The position numbers and the translations under genes are program-made. A DNA stretch of 64,000 nucleotides from positions 5,208,221 to 5,272,220 of the forward strand of contig BDGG01000003.1 of the NCBI GenBank assembly GCA_001949185.1, written 5' to 3'. This document shows positions 22,131 to 32,455 of the stretch, piece after piece (within the stretch, counting starts at the first letter, position 1; every line of letters starts with the position of its first letter). The notes below the pieces were generated by a model. It had not been told where the DNA came from, ran no database searches, and saw nothing but the letters and a program-made list of their open reading frames with translations. Source of the DNA: Ramazzottius varieornatus. Taxonomy: Eukaryota; Tardigrada; Eutardigrada; Parachela; Ramazzottiidae.

Positions 22131-24251
22131 TCAAAAATGAAACAAATTCTCCGTCAAACCGTTTCGAAATGTCCGCCGTTCAGCCACAACTTCTTCGCTC
22201 GTCAGCACATTTCCCAGTAAAATACTAAAGAAAATTAAAGCACCGAGATAATGATTCGACTTGAACTTATTCCAACAGTCGATTGGGTCGTTGAAGTTTG
22301 TGACGAATGATTGATAGAGTAGATGGCCACCCACACCTCCCAGACCGACGTAGAAAGGCCAAGCCATACCGGCCATGTAACCACTACAGCCTAGGCCGCA
22401 CAACATGGCCGCTGAGAATTCCCACAGAATGGTCGGTGTGCGTTCGCCGAACTTTAAGGCTGTGGACTTTATACCGACCAAGGCGTCGTCCACCTTATCC
22501 TGAAATCAATCACGAGGGTTGCTCTGAGAAACTTCATTACTCATGTCGCTGTTATGAAGGTATACCTGATGAGCGTAGATTGTGTCGTAGACCATAGTCC
22601 AACACACACCGGACAAGTACAATGGAATGGCCACAAATGGGTCAAGGTAGCCACGGACAGCAGCGTAACCCAACAATGCTCCCCAGTTGAAGGCAAGACC
22701 TGAAACCAAAAGAGCTATCCTGAAAAACCCCCCTTAGATTTCTAGCAAACTTTCAACGTACGCAACGTCAGCAAATAAGTTCAGCCAGGGTGTTACCTCA
22801 AGTGGCGCACGCCTCCAGCCAATAAAATTTTAAACGTGCGCCACTTGATAAAGTAATCTTGGCGAGTTTTAAGCCGTTTTCAAAGTGGCGCACGCTTTCG
22901 GCAATAACTATGAAAAAGTGCGCCACTTAAAATAACCACTTGAGTGGAATCATAAATCATTTGCCGACGTTCCGTATTTCCAGCAGGACATTCGGGAAAG
23001 TTTCTTACCGAGAACTACCTGTGGGAAGTACGTGACTCGTTTGAAGAAAGGATAGGTCAATACCAGACCGAGCGAACTTGCACCGAGTACAATACTGTAA
23101 AAATAAAATCCGTAAATTAGTACAGTACGAGGTACCTAGTTCCAACAAGGAAGTACTGTATGACGAAAACCTGAGTTACCAAACGGCTAGATCAGAAAAA
23201 GAAGGAAAAGGTACATGGAAGAGTCTTACCTGTACCAGTTAAACTGAAGAAGGACTAGAAGGGACAGTCCTAACTGGCCGGCTAGCCATACTAAGGCAGA
23301 CCGAAAGTCGATCTCACCGGAAGCTAGTGGCCTCGCTCGTGTCCTTTCAACCTCCAATGAAGGCCGAATTCTTGCTTTGATTTCAGTTCCACTGCACTTT
23401 CCTGATGAAAATTCTAACGGTAACATACCTTCCCGTCGAAGTCCCTGTCCCACATGTCGTTTATTATGCAGCCAGCTCCTCGCATAAGGAAAGCCCCTGC
23501 TCCGAATAGCGCCAGCATTTTTAGGTCGGGAAGGCATCCTGGTTGTGCGGCCAGAGCGATGCTCCAGGCACATGGCCAGTACAAAAGCCATATTCCTAAA
23601 AAACATATCCATGAACTATAGATTCGACAGACTCTGCACTGTAGAACATAGCACGGGAATTGGCAAACCCGAAAAGACTGTTCTCCCCAGTAGCGTACTT
23701 CACTAGCATCATCGGCTTAATACGTGTGCCACTTGGAAAAGCGATCTTGCCGAGTTTGATTGTTTCCTCGAGTGGCGCGCCTTTGTGGTATCGTTGGCTG
23801 GAGCGTGCGCAGCTTGGGGAAATGGTCTGAGTACAGTGCTGCTCTTGTTCGAGTAGGATCAAATGACATACCTGCGGGCTTGTCTGCTCGGATGAGTCTC
23901 AAGTACGGCTGCAAAGGCTTCGGAGACCTAACGACCAAGTCCTTTGCGGAGATTATGCCAACTAATGAAGCTGGATCGGTCGTGGAGAAGGACTTCCGGT
24001 CAGAATGACAGGAGCATGAACCTGCAAACAAAGCTTAAATTCGGCCACCGCGTTCTCGTCAATGCTCAAGAGCGCATCCTGGTACCAGCACGTGGAATAT
24101 GAGGCTCATGTTGGATCGTCCGCGGCAGTATTTGCACTGTGGATAGGCTTGTACGGTGGATCCTGAAGTCCAGCGGAAATGAAGTGGGCGATTTCAGCCA
24201 CCAAGAAGGAAGTCGGAACCGCGCCATCGCGGATGCTAACGAGGGTCGCAT
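22131..24251 (-). CDS. COQ2: 4-hydroxybenzoate polyprenyltransferase, mitochondrial
   Basis: COQ2 attaches the polyprenyl chain to 4-hydroxybenzoate in ubiquinone synthesis, in the inner mitochondrial membrane. The start at ATG 24251 gives a basic, Ser-rich presequence ([20 protein letters not shown]). Exon 1 ends at 24086 and joins [11 protein letters not shown] in phase. Exon 2 ends [13 protein letters not shown], the first conserved helix. The next exon carries [18 protein letters not shown] and the Asp-rich site [12 protein letters not shown] (UbiA NDxxDxxxD motif). Further exons give [15 protein letters not shown], then [18 protein letters not shown], the second Asp motif. Hydrophobic helices run through [17 protein letters not shown] to the stop at 22131-22133. 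Two introns hold hairpin-repeat copies. The gene is divergent from JTB. All catalytic motifs are present. Confidence 0.95.
22797..22978. mobile_element. Paired-hairpin MITE, two hairpins (COQ2 intron)
   Basis: CAAGTGGCGCACG ... CGTGCGCCACTTG and AAAGTGGCGCACG ... AGTGCGCCACTTA, with CATTTGCCGACGTTCCG as the right outer arm. Confidence 0.9.
23652..23832. mobile_element. Paired-hairpin MITE, two hairpins (COQ2 intron)
   Basis: Left arm GGGAATTGGCAAAC; hairpins CCAGTAGCGTACTT ... CGTGTGCCACTTGG and CGAGTGGCGCGCC ... CGTGCGCAGCTTGG. Confidence 0.85.
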
Positions 24252-24703
24252 CAGCTGTATAAAGCTGTGGCATACGGGATCTCATCCAATCATTTCGCAG
24301 TCAAGCATCAGAGGCTCGGGAACAACAAATTGCACGGGAAGATCGTACGCCAGAATCCAGGAATAGGTTCTGGATCTGAAATGAACGTTCGTCGTTAGTC
24401 TGACAAAAGCATCGACAATCAACTAATACATTCAGAGAGCTCTTGATTGTTTGATGTACAAGTGTACAGTAACTTTGTTTACCTAATTACAGTACTTTTT
24501 TATGATAATTTTATTTGCGTTTCACATTGCAGCAGGCGAAATCTCTTTCCCCTTCCGATCCTTTCGAAGATCGACCAGATTCTGCCTTCTCGTTGACCGT
24601 GTACTTCTACTTTCAGGTTGATAAATCACCGTTCCTTGGCCAATAAACATTCTCGTGCCGTAATCTGACGGACATTTGCAGTGATCACTCTCCTTCGACA
24701 AAG
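24252..24703. promoter_or_regulatory. Divergent COQ2/JTB intergenic region
   Basis: About 450 bases separate the two start codons. The centre is AT-rich (24470-24530), consistent with a nucleosome-poor shared promoter. No specific motif is claimed. Confidence 0.35.
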
Positions 24704-25339
24704 ATGCTGGCCAGACTCACCCAGCTCCTTCGAGAAGCTGTTTCCTCTCTCTCCACTTTCTGCTCTTTTCGTCGCTTTCTCATCATTTCCGGCACTGTTC
24801 TAGTCTTCCTCATCTTCTTTTACATCAAATACGCTACCGACCTTGTCAGCCTGTCGTCTCAGACAGCTATCCCCACCACGAAATCCTTATCAGGTGGCGC
24901 ACCGGAAATACCCAGGCTGAATGACTCACTCGTTGACAAGATCGCTGTGATCTTTCCACCGGCCACCGCAAGCACAGTGGGCATCTCTAGTCAAGTTGTA
25001 GAGTCGTGTGGAACGGGAAAAGTGCTTCAGGTGGAAGGTTCATGCAGACTGTGTACGATGTTCGAAGTCACGTCGAAAGCTTCTTTCTGCCAGCAGACGG
25101 GATACAAAGAGCCTTTTCGGTGTGTTGCTAGCTCCAAACATGTTGATGAGAAAGACAGCTCGACGGTTTACTGGCGTACTTGTGAGAATACGCTGGAGAT
25201 TGAAGCGAGGAATTTTCAGATTTTTGGTGTAGTAGCATGCGCTGCTGCGCTTATTCTGTCAGCGTTTGTGTACTGGAGGCATCACGCCCTCAATCAGCAG
25301 TACATCAAAAAGATCCAGCAAAGACTAAACACTTCCTGA
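24704..25339 (+). CDS. JTB: JTB family membrane protein
   Basis: JTB (jumping translocation breakpoint) is a small membrane protein reported at mitochondria and mitotic structures. This 211-residue intronless frame begins MLARLTQLLREAVSSLSTF, with a signal-anchor helix (FLIISGTVLVFLIFFYI). A lumenal/extracellular part has the Cys-rich JTB core: VESCGTGKVLQVEGSCRLC, then SKASFCQQTGYKEPFRC and STVYWRTCE. A second helix (IFGVVACAAALILSAFVYW) leads into the basic tail RHHALNQQYIKKIQQRLNTS, as in known JTB proteins. The N-terminal region is longer than in vertebrate JTB. It is tail-to-tail with the SPT4 gene, the stop codons 320 bases apart. Confidence 0.88.
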   Translation: MLARLTQLLREAVSSLSTFCSFRRFLIISGTVLVFLIFFYIKYATDLVSLSSQTAIPTTKSLSGGAPEIPRLNDSLVDKIAVIFPPATASTVGISSQVVESCGTGKVLQVEGSCRLCTMFEVTSKASFCQQTGYKEPFRCVASSKHVDEKDSSTVYWRTCENTLEIEARNFQIFGVVACAAALILSAFVYWRHHALNQQYIKKIQQRLNTS

Positions 25340-25662
25340 AGCAGAGAATTCCCGTCTCAAAGGTTAATAGAGTAACTCGCGCAGAATTCTATAAAAAGTA
25401 TCAGGAGTTTTTCAAGAATAAAATTACAACGAAAGCACGTGGGTATGTTTTCCATGAGACAGATTTCCCTTCTCCCTTCCGGATGGAAACGAAACAGACG
25501 GTTTTTGTATTACACAGTCATGGTCTTTCTGTTCACCTTCCCAGTCCTTGTGAACTGTCCCGAGGTTTGTAGTAAATTCCGTGACTCTGGAAGAAAACCA
25601 GGAAGGTGGATCAGGCAACCGGAAGTGAACCAAACATTTATACAGGCCCAAATGTTTCACTT

Positions 25663-26527
25663 TTATTTCTTGGACCGCGAAAAGTAGTCTGGATAAGCTA
25701 GCTTTATGAGCGGAAATTGCGACGAGGTATGTCGAAAGTTACTTACTTTCAGTTCGCGCACAATATCAGCAGGAAGAGATCCGGAGACACTGACAGCATA
25801 CACTCCAGGCACAAACTTATCTGCAAGAGCAACTCTTCCTTTCACACCCAGCTATCCACAGAAAGCTAAGACACAACAGCCTGATAAGCTCAATAACGGA
25901 AAAAAATATGGTGTTGCCTACGTGGACTTTCTGGCTGCGTGAAAGAATGTACAAGAACTGGGGAAACAAACTCGACAAAATCGTTTTTCCTCAGTGGCGC
26001 ACGTTTCTGGCCAACCAAACTGTTAACGTGCGTCACTTCGAACGACAAGAAACTGCTTTCCTAACTGGCGCAGGTTGAGGGTGATACTGGCTGGAAACAT
26101 GCGCCACCTAGAGAACCATCTCGTCTCCTATATTTGTTGAGCTCAGTACTGCTGTACCTATTCTCTGCCATTTGGCAACCCAGCTTTGCGGAGGGCTCAT
26201 CATAGCAATCATCCTGCAAAACACAGTAGGATTAGGTCGTAAGAGCACGATCGAAAACGTTCCATTAAATACCCGTCAAAGTTAGCGCTGGTGTAGTCAA
26301 AGACGGCTTCTTGATGTCCCTTCATCTGAAGGTAATCCGCGCAGTTTTCGCATCCCGAGGACAGAAACTGATCAAACGTCTACAAACGTTGAACCATCAA
26401 ACCCGTTTCTGAGATGCCTTGTGACCCTGAAGACTGGTATGAAGATGTGGGAGCGACGTACCTTGATGGACGAGCACAGCAGACAAGCCCGTAAATTCTT
26501 CAGATCCTTGGGAATCGTTTCAGCCAT
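25663..26527 (-). CDS. SUPT4H1: Transcription elongation factor SPT4
   Basis: SPT4 pairs with SPT5 to form DSIF, which controls RNA polymerase II pausing and processivity. Exon 1 (26527-26462) encodes MAETIPKDLKNLRACLLCSS, including the first zinc-finger Cys pair, and ends at a GTACGT donor. Exon 2 encodes TFDQFLSSGCENCADYLQMK with the second Cys pair. The next exon gives MIAMMSPPQSWVAKWQRI. The last part, joined in phase, is DKFVPGVYAVSVSGSLPADI followed by VRELK. After this either a 45-base intron is removed, giving KLAYPDYFSRSKK at the C-terminus, or it is read through; both keep the frame because 45 is a multiple of three. The four Cys ligands and the SPT5-binding segment are intact. The third intron holds a hairpin-repeat copy. 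Confidence 0.95.
25958..26146. mobile_element. Paired-hairpin MITE, two hairpins (SPT4 intron)
   Basis: GGGGAAACAAACTCGACAAA on the left; hairpins TCAGTGGCGCACG ... ACGTGCGTCACTT and TAACTGGCGCAGG ... CATGCGCCACCTAG. Confidence 0.85.
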
Positions 26528-26649
26528 CTCGCGCGCGTCGTATTGGTTCCCAGTAGTGCTTCCCGCAACCTCGCTTTGCTCCGGCCAACGGCTCCTGTGT
26601 TGCGGCACCCCGAGTGCGACCCCTGGAGTACAGTAACAGCTTCTGCACA

Positions 26650-28510
26650 AGATTACGAGAAGAAGAAACCAGAAGAAACGATGCGAGGAAGAAAAGTTAG
26701 AAACGCAAATAATTTATCCATATTTATTTACCCACATTTACCCATATTTACCCATGTTTGTAAGGTCTTTCAGTATGAAATTGCCGTCCTTTAGGGTCGG
26801 ACTTCAAAATGCCGTTTTGAAGTCGTAACACCACTTTTAGAGTTCGGCTGATGTCCAACTCCAGTGACAAGGTCTCCTCGTTTTTTTGCAAACAAGGTCC
26901 ACTCAAAACGTTGAAAATCGGACGTAGGAAGAATTTTAGAATAGAGAGGTCGATACGGAACTCGAGCAGCGCAAGAAATCCGAGTAGCGTAAGACTTTGG
27001 CCCTCCCATTCCTTACTCTAATTTGCTGAAGTTGAGACCCGCTACGCGATCCAGCCGATTAGCGTAACTTCTCCGGAAAGTTTTGCAAAACCTCCATCAA
27101 TTTTCGTAATTAATAACTGTTTGGTAAGATGCGATGTCAAATCACACGAACTTCCCAATTCTGATACAGCAACGGAAAAAGTAATTTCCAGTTCCGACTG
27201 CTTAAAGCTGAAGTGAATCTTGATACGAAAAGCAGCAGTTAAAAGCAAAGGGGAATCCAGAAAGTGGCAAAAGCCACAGTTAGAGACGCAGTTCTTATTG
27301 TGGCAAAATTCACAGTTGATGTTGCAGTCTCATCGAATTTTCGAAAGCCACAGTTACACCCACAGTCAAAGTGAGATTTGCGCTGTTTTCTTGGCTGAGA
27401 AAGTCACAGTCAAGCGTGCAGTCGTTGCTATAGTTTGACGAATAATTAATAACCGACGTTAAACCCTGAAAGATGCAGTTAGAGGGGCAGTTGGCACCTC
27501 GGTGGGACGTCTTAAAAGCAAATCTGAGGTTTCGAAAAACTTTTGGGAAGAAATACCCGCCGAAAAGCTTAGTTGGAACGTTACTGGGATTTCTTACGCA
27601 CTCGAGTAACGGCCCATATGCCTTACTCGAGAATTAAGCAGCGAGTATGTTAGTGGGGTCAGTCGGTTCGGCTCCGCCCATGTCCTCCCTTTCAATTGGC
27701 TCATTTTTACGCTAATGTGATTTCTTGCTCTGCTCGAGCGCCGTATCAACCACTGGAATAAGAACCATGCACGTCTAATCAGGACCATTTTACGAATTTT
27801 TTGCCGCACCGTCAGCTGCACCATCCCACCGCCAACAGGGTACTTTGTAGTGGTCCCTCAGAGTATCAGCAAGAAAATAATCCTTCGGGATCCTACAAAA
27901 GAAAACACTTTTGAAAAGAAGGTGGTGAATTGTCGAGAACAAAGTGCGCCAGTTTAGTGGCGCGATAACTTTTTCCCAATTCTCCGGTCGTAGTGTTGAT
28001 CAATTCAAGTAATGACACTGTCTGTCAGTGTGTCAAGGTGTCTTCGTTCACTGGGTGAAGGTTTGAAAAATCTGCTCTGTCCAGGCCGGGGGAAGAAGGA
28101 AATTTTTATCGAGAAAGATGAGGTTTTTGAGCACTCGGGACATGCTTTGTCAAAACTGAAACGGGTAATCGATGACCTTCTTGTTGCTGTATTCACGTCA
28201 AGCGTACAATTTTAGTGCTGAAGGCGGCAAAAGAAGTTCTCTAACAAAAAAGTCAAAATTTTCAGAATTATGCCGCAGACTCAAACAGCTCCAGCAATTC
28301 ATCGTGAAGCTGGAGTAGAGCTTTCTTATGCTTAGACAATAGACGTCACCATACTAGAGCCCTGCAACATGCAGTACATGCACGACGAGATATGATGGGC
28401 CAGGCGGAAAAGACGGCAACTTTACATGTATGGAAGTCGGAAACAGAAATCGGATAAATGACCTAACGTGGTAAAATTCAACCGTAGAAAATTGTCATGG
28501 ACAGCGGCCG
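26650..28510. other. Gene-poor AT-rich stretch
   Basis: A short tandem repeat of ATTTACCCAT-like units lies at about 26715-26760 and a perfect hairpin GACTTCAAAA/TTTTGAAGTC at 26800-26824. GCCACAGTTA-like blocks are scattered at 27260-27400, and an inverted CTCGAGTAA/TTACTCGAG pair lies near 27600-27632. No gene is supported. Confidence 0.5.
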
Positions 28511-28610
28511 TCAGCAGATCAGCTGTTCCACTGTGCATAGCCATTCAACTTTCTCTCGGAGAAGCTCTGGACTCCTTGTCCCGACATCCTTTCCGTGAGC
28601 GTATCTGAAA

Positions 28611-28775
28611 ATGTCCCAGCCCTTCAAGACCAAACAGTATCTACGATACACCGAAGAAGCCCTGAAGGATGCTCTATCTGCTGTCGGGAATAGAATGGAA
28701 CTACGCGAAGCAGCTCCAGTCTTCAAACTTCCGCGGGGCACCGTCCTACGTTATGTAGAAGATACCACACAATAA
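28611..28775 (+). pseudogene. Psq/pogo-type HTH fragment, likely transposase remnant
   Basis: A 54-codon frame reads MSQPFKTKQYLRYTEEALKD, then ALSAVGNRMELREAAPVFKL and PRGTVLRYVEDTTQ before TAA. The YTEEALKDALSAV...REAA...LPRGTVLRYV spacing matches the pipsqueak/CENP-B-type helix-turn-helix that opens pogo/Tigger transposases and many domesticated proteins. Nothing resembling the DDE part follows within the next kilobase, so it is either an orphan exon or a decayed element. Confidence 0.55.
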
Positions 28776-28779
28776 ATAC

Positions 28780-29630
28780 AGTATTAATATGACATGTTTT
28801 AGCTCCTCGGCCTAATGTCCAGTACGTACGTACAGCAGTGCAGCCATCGATGCTGGTTTTTACTTGCAGCAAGAATCACCTGCACGTGCCGCCGTAGCGA
28901 AAGAGCCTAGCCCGTAATATCTCGTCGTTCGTGTACATTTTGTACTGCACTGCATTCTACTGCAATGCAGTGCAGTTGCAGTTTTGAAAAAATGAGCAGC
29001 GTTCGTCGCAGTACACTGTTGTTGCCCCAAAAACAGCGGCAAAATCAATTTTTTCTGGTCGGACTGTACCAATTTTTCATTTAAATCTCCGTAAAACATC
29101 CACGTGCACGATGTATTTGGCATGTATTTCGGTTGACATGCAGAAGTTTTTAAATGCAGTGCACCGCAGTTGCAGTTTCTGGAAACCGGATGCAGTGCAC
29201 AAGCAGCACGGGTTTCAGCTATTGCTGCAGGGCTCTACACCATACGTTATGCTGAGTAAAAAAGAAGGGATCGAAAAATTGCTACTGATCAGACGTAGAG
29301 TTGTTTGAAATAAGTGCTCAGAAAACGGCATTTTCATATATTTACCCATAACCTCCCTCGGAAAGTGAGAAATGAAATCCTCCTGAGAGCCTGAACGTTC
29401 CTCACCAGGCATTGCGGAGCGCTCTGGAAGGGCCAAAAACCTTCGCCAGATTATTTTGGAATTTTTCCTGGTCGTGTCGTATGTCATGTCACATGTCATG
29501 TTATATGACATCACATATAACATATCATTTTCACAGACGTCACATCACGTGGTCCATGCGTCGCCGTTTACAGTCACCAGCTGGGTTGAATGGTCAAATA
29601 GTTATCTGAGACAATCTAAAGCTCTCCTAT
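28780..29630. other. Non-coding, TGCAGTGCAGTTGCAG-rich
   Basis: Repeated GCAGTGCAGTTGCAGTTT blocks near 28960 and 29155 frame about 200 bases, and a palindromic run of ATGACATCACATATAACATA-like words lies at about 29480-29530. No gene is supported. Confidence 0.4.
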
Positions 29631-29631
29631 A

Positions 29632-29789
29632 CTGTATTCTCTCCGGAAATGGATGTACGTCACTCAATTCAAAATTTGAAACTGCAGATATGGTCAGTAG
29701 GCGGTAGCTCATACGATTGGCGGTAGCTCATATGACACTCTAGTTAACCAGATATCAGTGACGTACATCCACTTCCGGAGAGAATACAG
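29632..29789. mobile_element. Mariner-type MITE with ~33-bp terminal inverted repeats
   Basis: CTGTATTCTCTCCGGAAATG at the left pairs with its reverse complement ending CCGGAGAGAATACAG at the right. The match continues to GATGTACGTCACT with one mismatch. TA flanks both ends (29630-29631 and 29790-29791), as for Tc1/mariner insertions. The internal 90 bases contain two copies of GGCGGTAGCTCATA. No coding capacity. Confidence 0.85.
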
Positions 29790-29791
29790 TA

Positions 29792-31142
29792 GTCTCGCTG
29801 AGACTACCGTCGGCGCATTTCAAGAAATCAATGGAAAAGCGCTCCGCAAAACCAGCCTTCGCCTCGCCTCGCCGTCGCGTACAGCAAGTCAGCGATTAAC
29901 GAATGATTTACTCAGTGAAATACGGTATTTAAAATACCGAAAACACAGAACGACTTCCCAAGATCAAGTACAGCCAATTTGACAACGGCAATCAATCAAT
30001 CAATATTTTTTCGATCTTAGAAAACCCTTCCGAGAGTCGTTCGAGCACTAGATTTCAGAGGTTTTCCTTACCCATAGACTATGGCAGTGATGGCTTACGA
30101 GCACCAGTGAGCACGTTATGGTCCTACGCGTTTATTTCGTTACGTCGCGATCAGCTGGTCAGTGAGCCAATGTAGTAATGCGGCAGTGGCACTCATCAAC
30201 CGTACACCACACAGTCGAAAGCAATGACGTAGCGATCAGTCAGAAATTAGATTCGATGAAACGCAACCTGCCCACTGTAGCTCATGTGCCGTGGCCATTG
30301 GCCAATGGCACTGGGACAGGAAAATAGTGATGTTGGCATGTATGAATATTTTATTAAATTAGAACTTATTAGATGCCTTTGGCATATAATATATCATGTT
30401 AACATTTCGTAGACGCCTCGAACGAGGCAGGATATCTATTAGTATTAAATTAGATGGAAACCAGAGCTGAATATGTTGTACTAAGATCAACTCCATATTA
30501 AAATTATAGATATGCGATTTCGGCTTTGGTTGATTAAGAAAAAACTTGATTTGCGTCAAGCAAAAGCGTGCGACTCTGCACAGTGCGCTGTTGGGTCGGA
30601 TCATACGCGTCACGCACCTGCATAAGACCGTATATTGACCAGCGTTCAGGGCGATACATTGATTGTCAGCCTCGTCTGATTGGATAGTGCAGGTTTACGA
30701 GTGCGGCGATCCACCTGCATACTCGCAATGCTCATTGCCGAAGGCGATGCTGTGCTTCTCCAGGCTTTCTTGCGCTTTCAAACGTTCCGTGTGTCGAGTT
30801 CGTCGAATTTTGATCTATTTTTTGCTGGATCTAAAGAAGATTTAGTTAAACGATGAAATGTAAGGAGGAAAGTTCCCTGGCTTCGGTAGCGCCAAAGCGA
30901 TGTTGAGACTGAGACAGAAAGTCCCCTTGCTCTGTTCACACACGGCTTAGAAATATTATGATATGTTATAATAAGCACCCGACGAAACAAGTTACCGAAG
31001 CCATTAGCATCATATTAGATGCGTTGAGGTCGCGGCATATTATATTAAGATTATATTCGAACTCTGCCAGCTCGGCTGTATTAAATCAGAATTATATTAG
31101 GTCAGGATACCCTTATGTCAACATCACTACAGGAAAACCTCT
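29792..31142. other. AT-rich non-coding stretch
   Basis: No supported gene. A perfect 16-base palindrome GCCATTGGCCAATGGC lies at 30294-30309. Confidence 0.45.
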
Positions 31143-31150
31143 GCTGGGTT

Positions 31151-31552
31151 TAGTGCTGGCAAAAATACGATAAAACTCGATGCGATATTTTCGATAAAGT
31201 ATTGCCGGATATTTTATCGCGGTCTTCGATATTCATTCAGTTTCGATATTTCGATACGATATTTTTCCACTACCGTATTTTCGATATATCGTATCATATC
31301 ACAGCGATATATCGATATTTCTGTAATTTTAATTTTTGTCGGAATTCCACTGGCCCGGGCTCAAGAACTCAAGAAGCCGATTTCCACATTGAGTGTTAGT
31401 AAGATCGGAAGCGTCGGATGCAGCAAAAACGTGACTATACCAAGACTTCAAACACATGGAAACCTGGATAAAATTAGTACCAAAACCGAATGGGCGGAGC
31501 GTGCTCGCCTATTTGGATACGATATCGGTATATCGTATCGTTGCCAGCACTA
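31151..31552. mobile_element. hAT-type MITE with intact 8-bp target duplication
   Basis: A 402-bp element is bounded by the perfect 12-bp inverted repeat TAGTGCTGGCAA ... TTGCCAGCACTA and flanked by an identical 8-bp duplication GCTGGGTT (31143-31150 and 31553-31560). An 8-bp duplication and TAGTG..-type ends are hAT hallmarks. The subterminal regions are rich in CGATATATCG words in both orientations. There is no transposase frame inside. Confidence 0.92.
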
Positions 31553-31579
31553 GCTGGGTTTCCTGACTAGTAAGATAGG

Positions 31580-32060
31580 GTTGTTAATAATGGATGGCTA
31601 ACGGTTAAACGGATGGATCAGCGGATGGTTGGGTTTCCTATCCGGATTGGATGGAGCCTCTATCCGGACAGATACTGGATGGCTGGACTTGCCAATCGGA
31701 TGATCCGAATTGCAACCGGGCAGCGGTTCACACTAAGAAATCGTTATTTTGCAGCCTGGAACGGCTCAGAGCCGGCCCAGTTTGGTTCCAAAGTTGGGGT
31801 TCATCAGCTGCATGCCCTATTCGAGCGGAGAGTTTACTCAAAACCCGACCCGGACTGAATGCTGGAAAGTCAGACTGGCTGGTCTCTCTAAGCTGGCCTG
31901 ACAGAGCAGGCTATGGCTCCAACCAGATGAAGATTTGGTTGGATGGACTTACCATCCGGATCCGAACCGGATGGTTGGTATCCCTATCCAGTTGGCGGCT
32001 GGATGGTTGGGAAGCTCATCCAATCCAGATTTTATCCGGATGGATAAAATTCCCATTCTA
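31580..32060 (+). repeat. Degenerate GGATGG/ATCCGG-rich repeat
   Basis: About 480 bases are dense in GGATGGTTGG, TATCCGGAT and CATCCGGATC words in both orientations. The array is irregular, and translated frames become W/P/D/R-rich, so the long plus-strand frames here are treated as non-coding. Confidence 0.55.
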
Positions 32061-32455
32061 GATTCTGTCCCTCTTTGTTCCCGTTTTTGTCCACATCTCG
32101 TTCTTTTATGCGGAATCTGAGACTGGGGCCAGCAAGACTTTTGTTCAGCGGGTGATTCTACGCTAACGTGGTTCTATCCGATTAGATCTCGTGTCATGTG
32201 TTGGCGCAAAGAGAATCCTTCTTAATTCGGGCACTTCGGGCAACACCGGGTAAATTCGGCCAATTATGGTGAAAACTGAAAGCCGTCATCCAGCCCCATG
32301 AGGATGGATATGAAAGAGTACCGCATTAAAAAGGAGGGAGCTAGCTTCGTTAAGATTCGATCCCAAGCAATGATCCACACTAGTCAATCGCCTAGACACC
32401 CACCGTATCGGGCCCCACCGTCTTCGAACGCCAAAGGATACTTCTCTCCCTGATC

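Noticed and set aside
7682-23862. Recurring peptides such as FPKWRTL...RVRHL and FSSGARSQYYW in many open frames
   Set aside because: These come from translating the hairpin MITE in its six frames, not from a protein family.
24890-24910. GTGGCGCAC word inside JTB taken as a repeat copy
   Set aside because: It lies in the conserved reading frame, has no partner arm and no flanking arms; chance match.
27935-27970. GTGCGCCAGTTTAGTGGCGCG as a hairpin-MITE copy
   Set aside because: The arms are in the wrong order and nearly touch; the outer arms are missing. Too weak to list as a copy.
31613-32061. Long plus-strand frames across the GGATGG-rich stretch
   Set aside because: The composition follows the repeat (W, P, D, R), several frames are open at once, and there is no splice or motif support.
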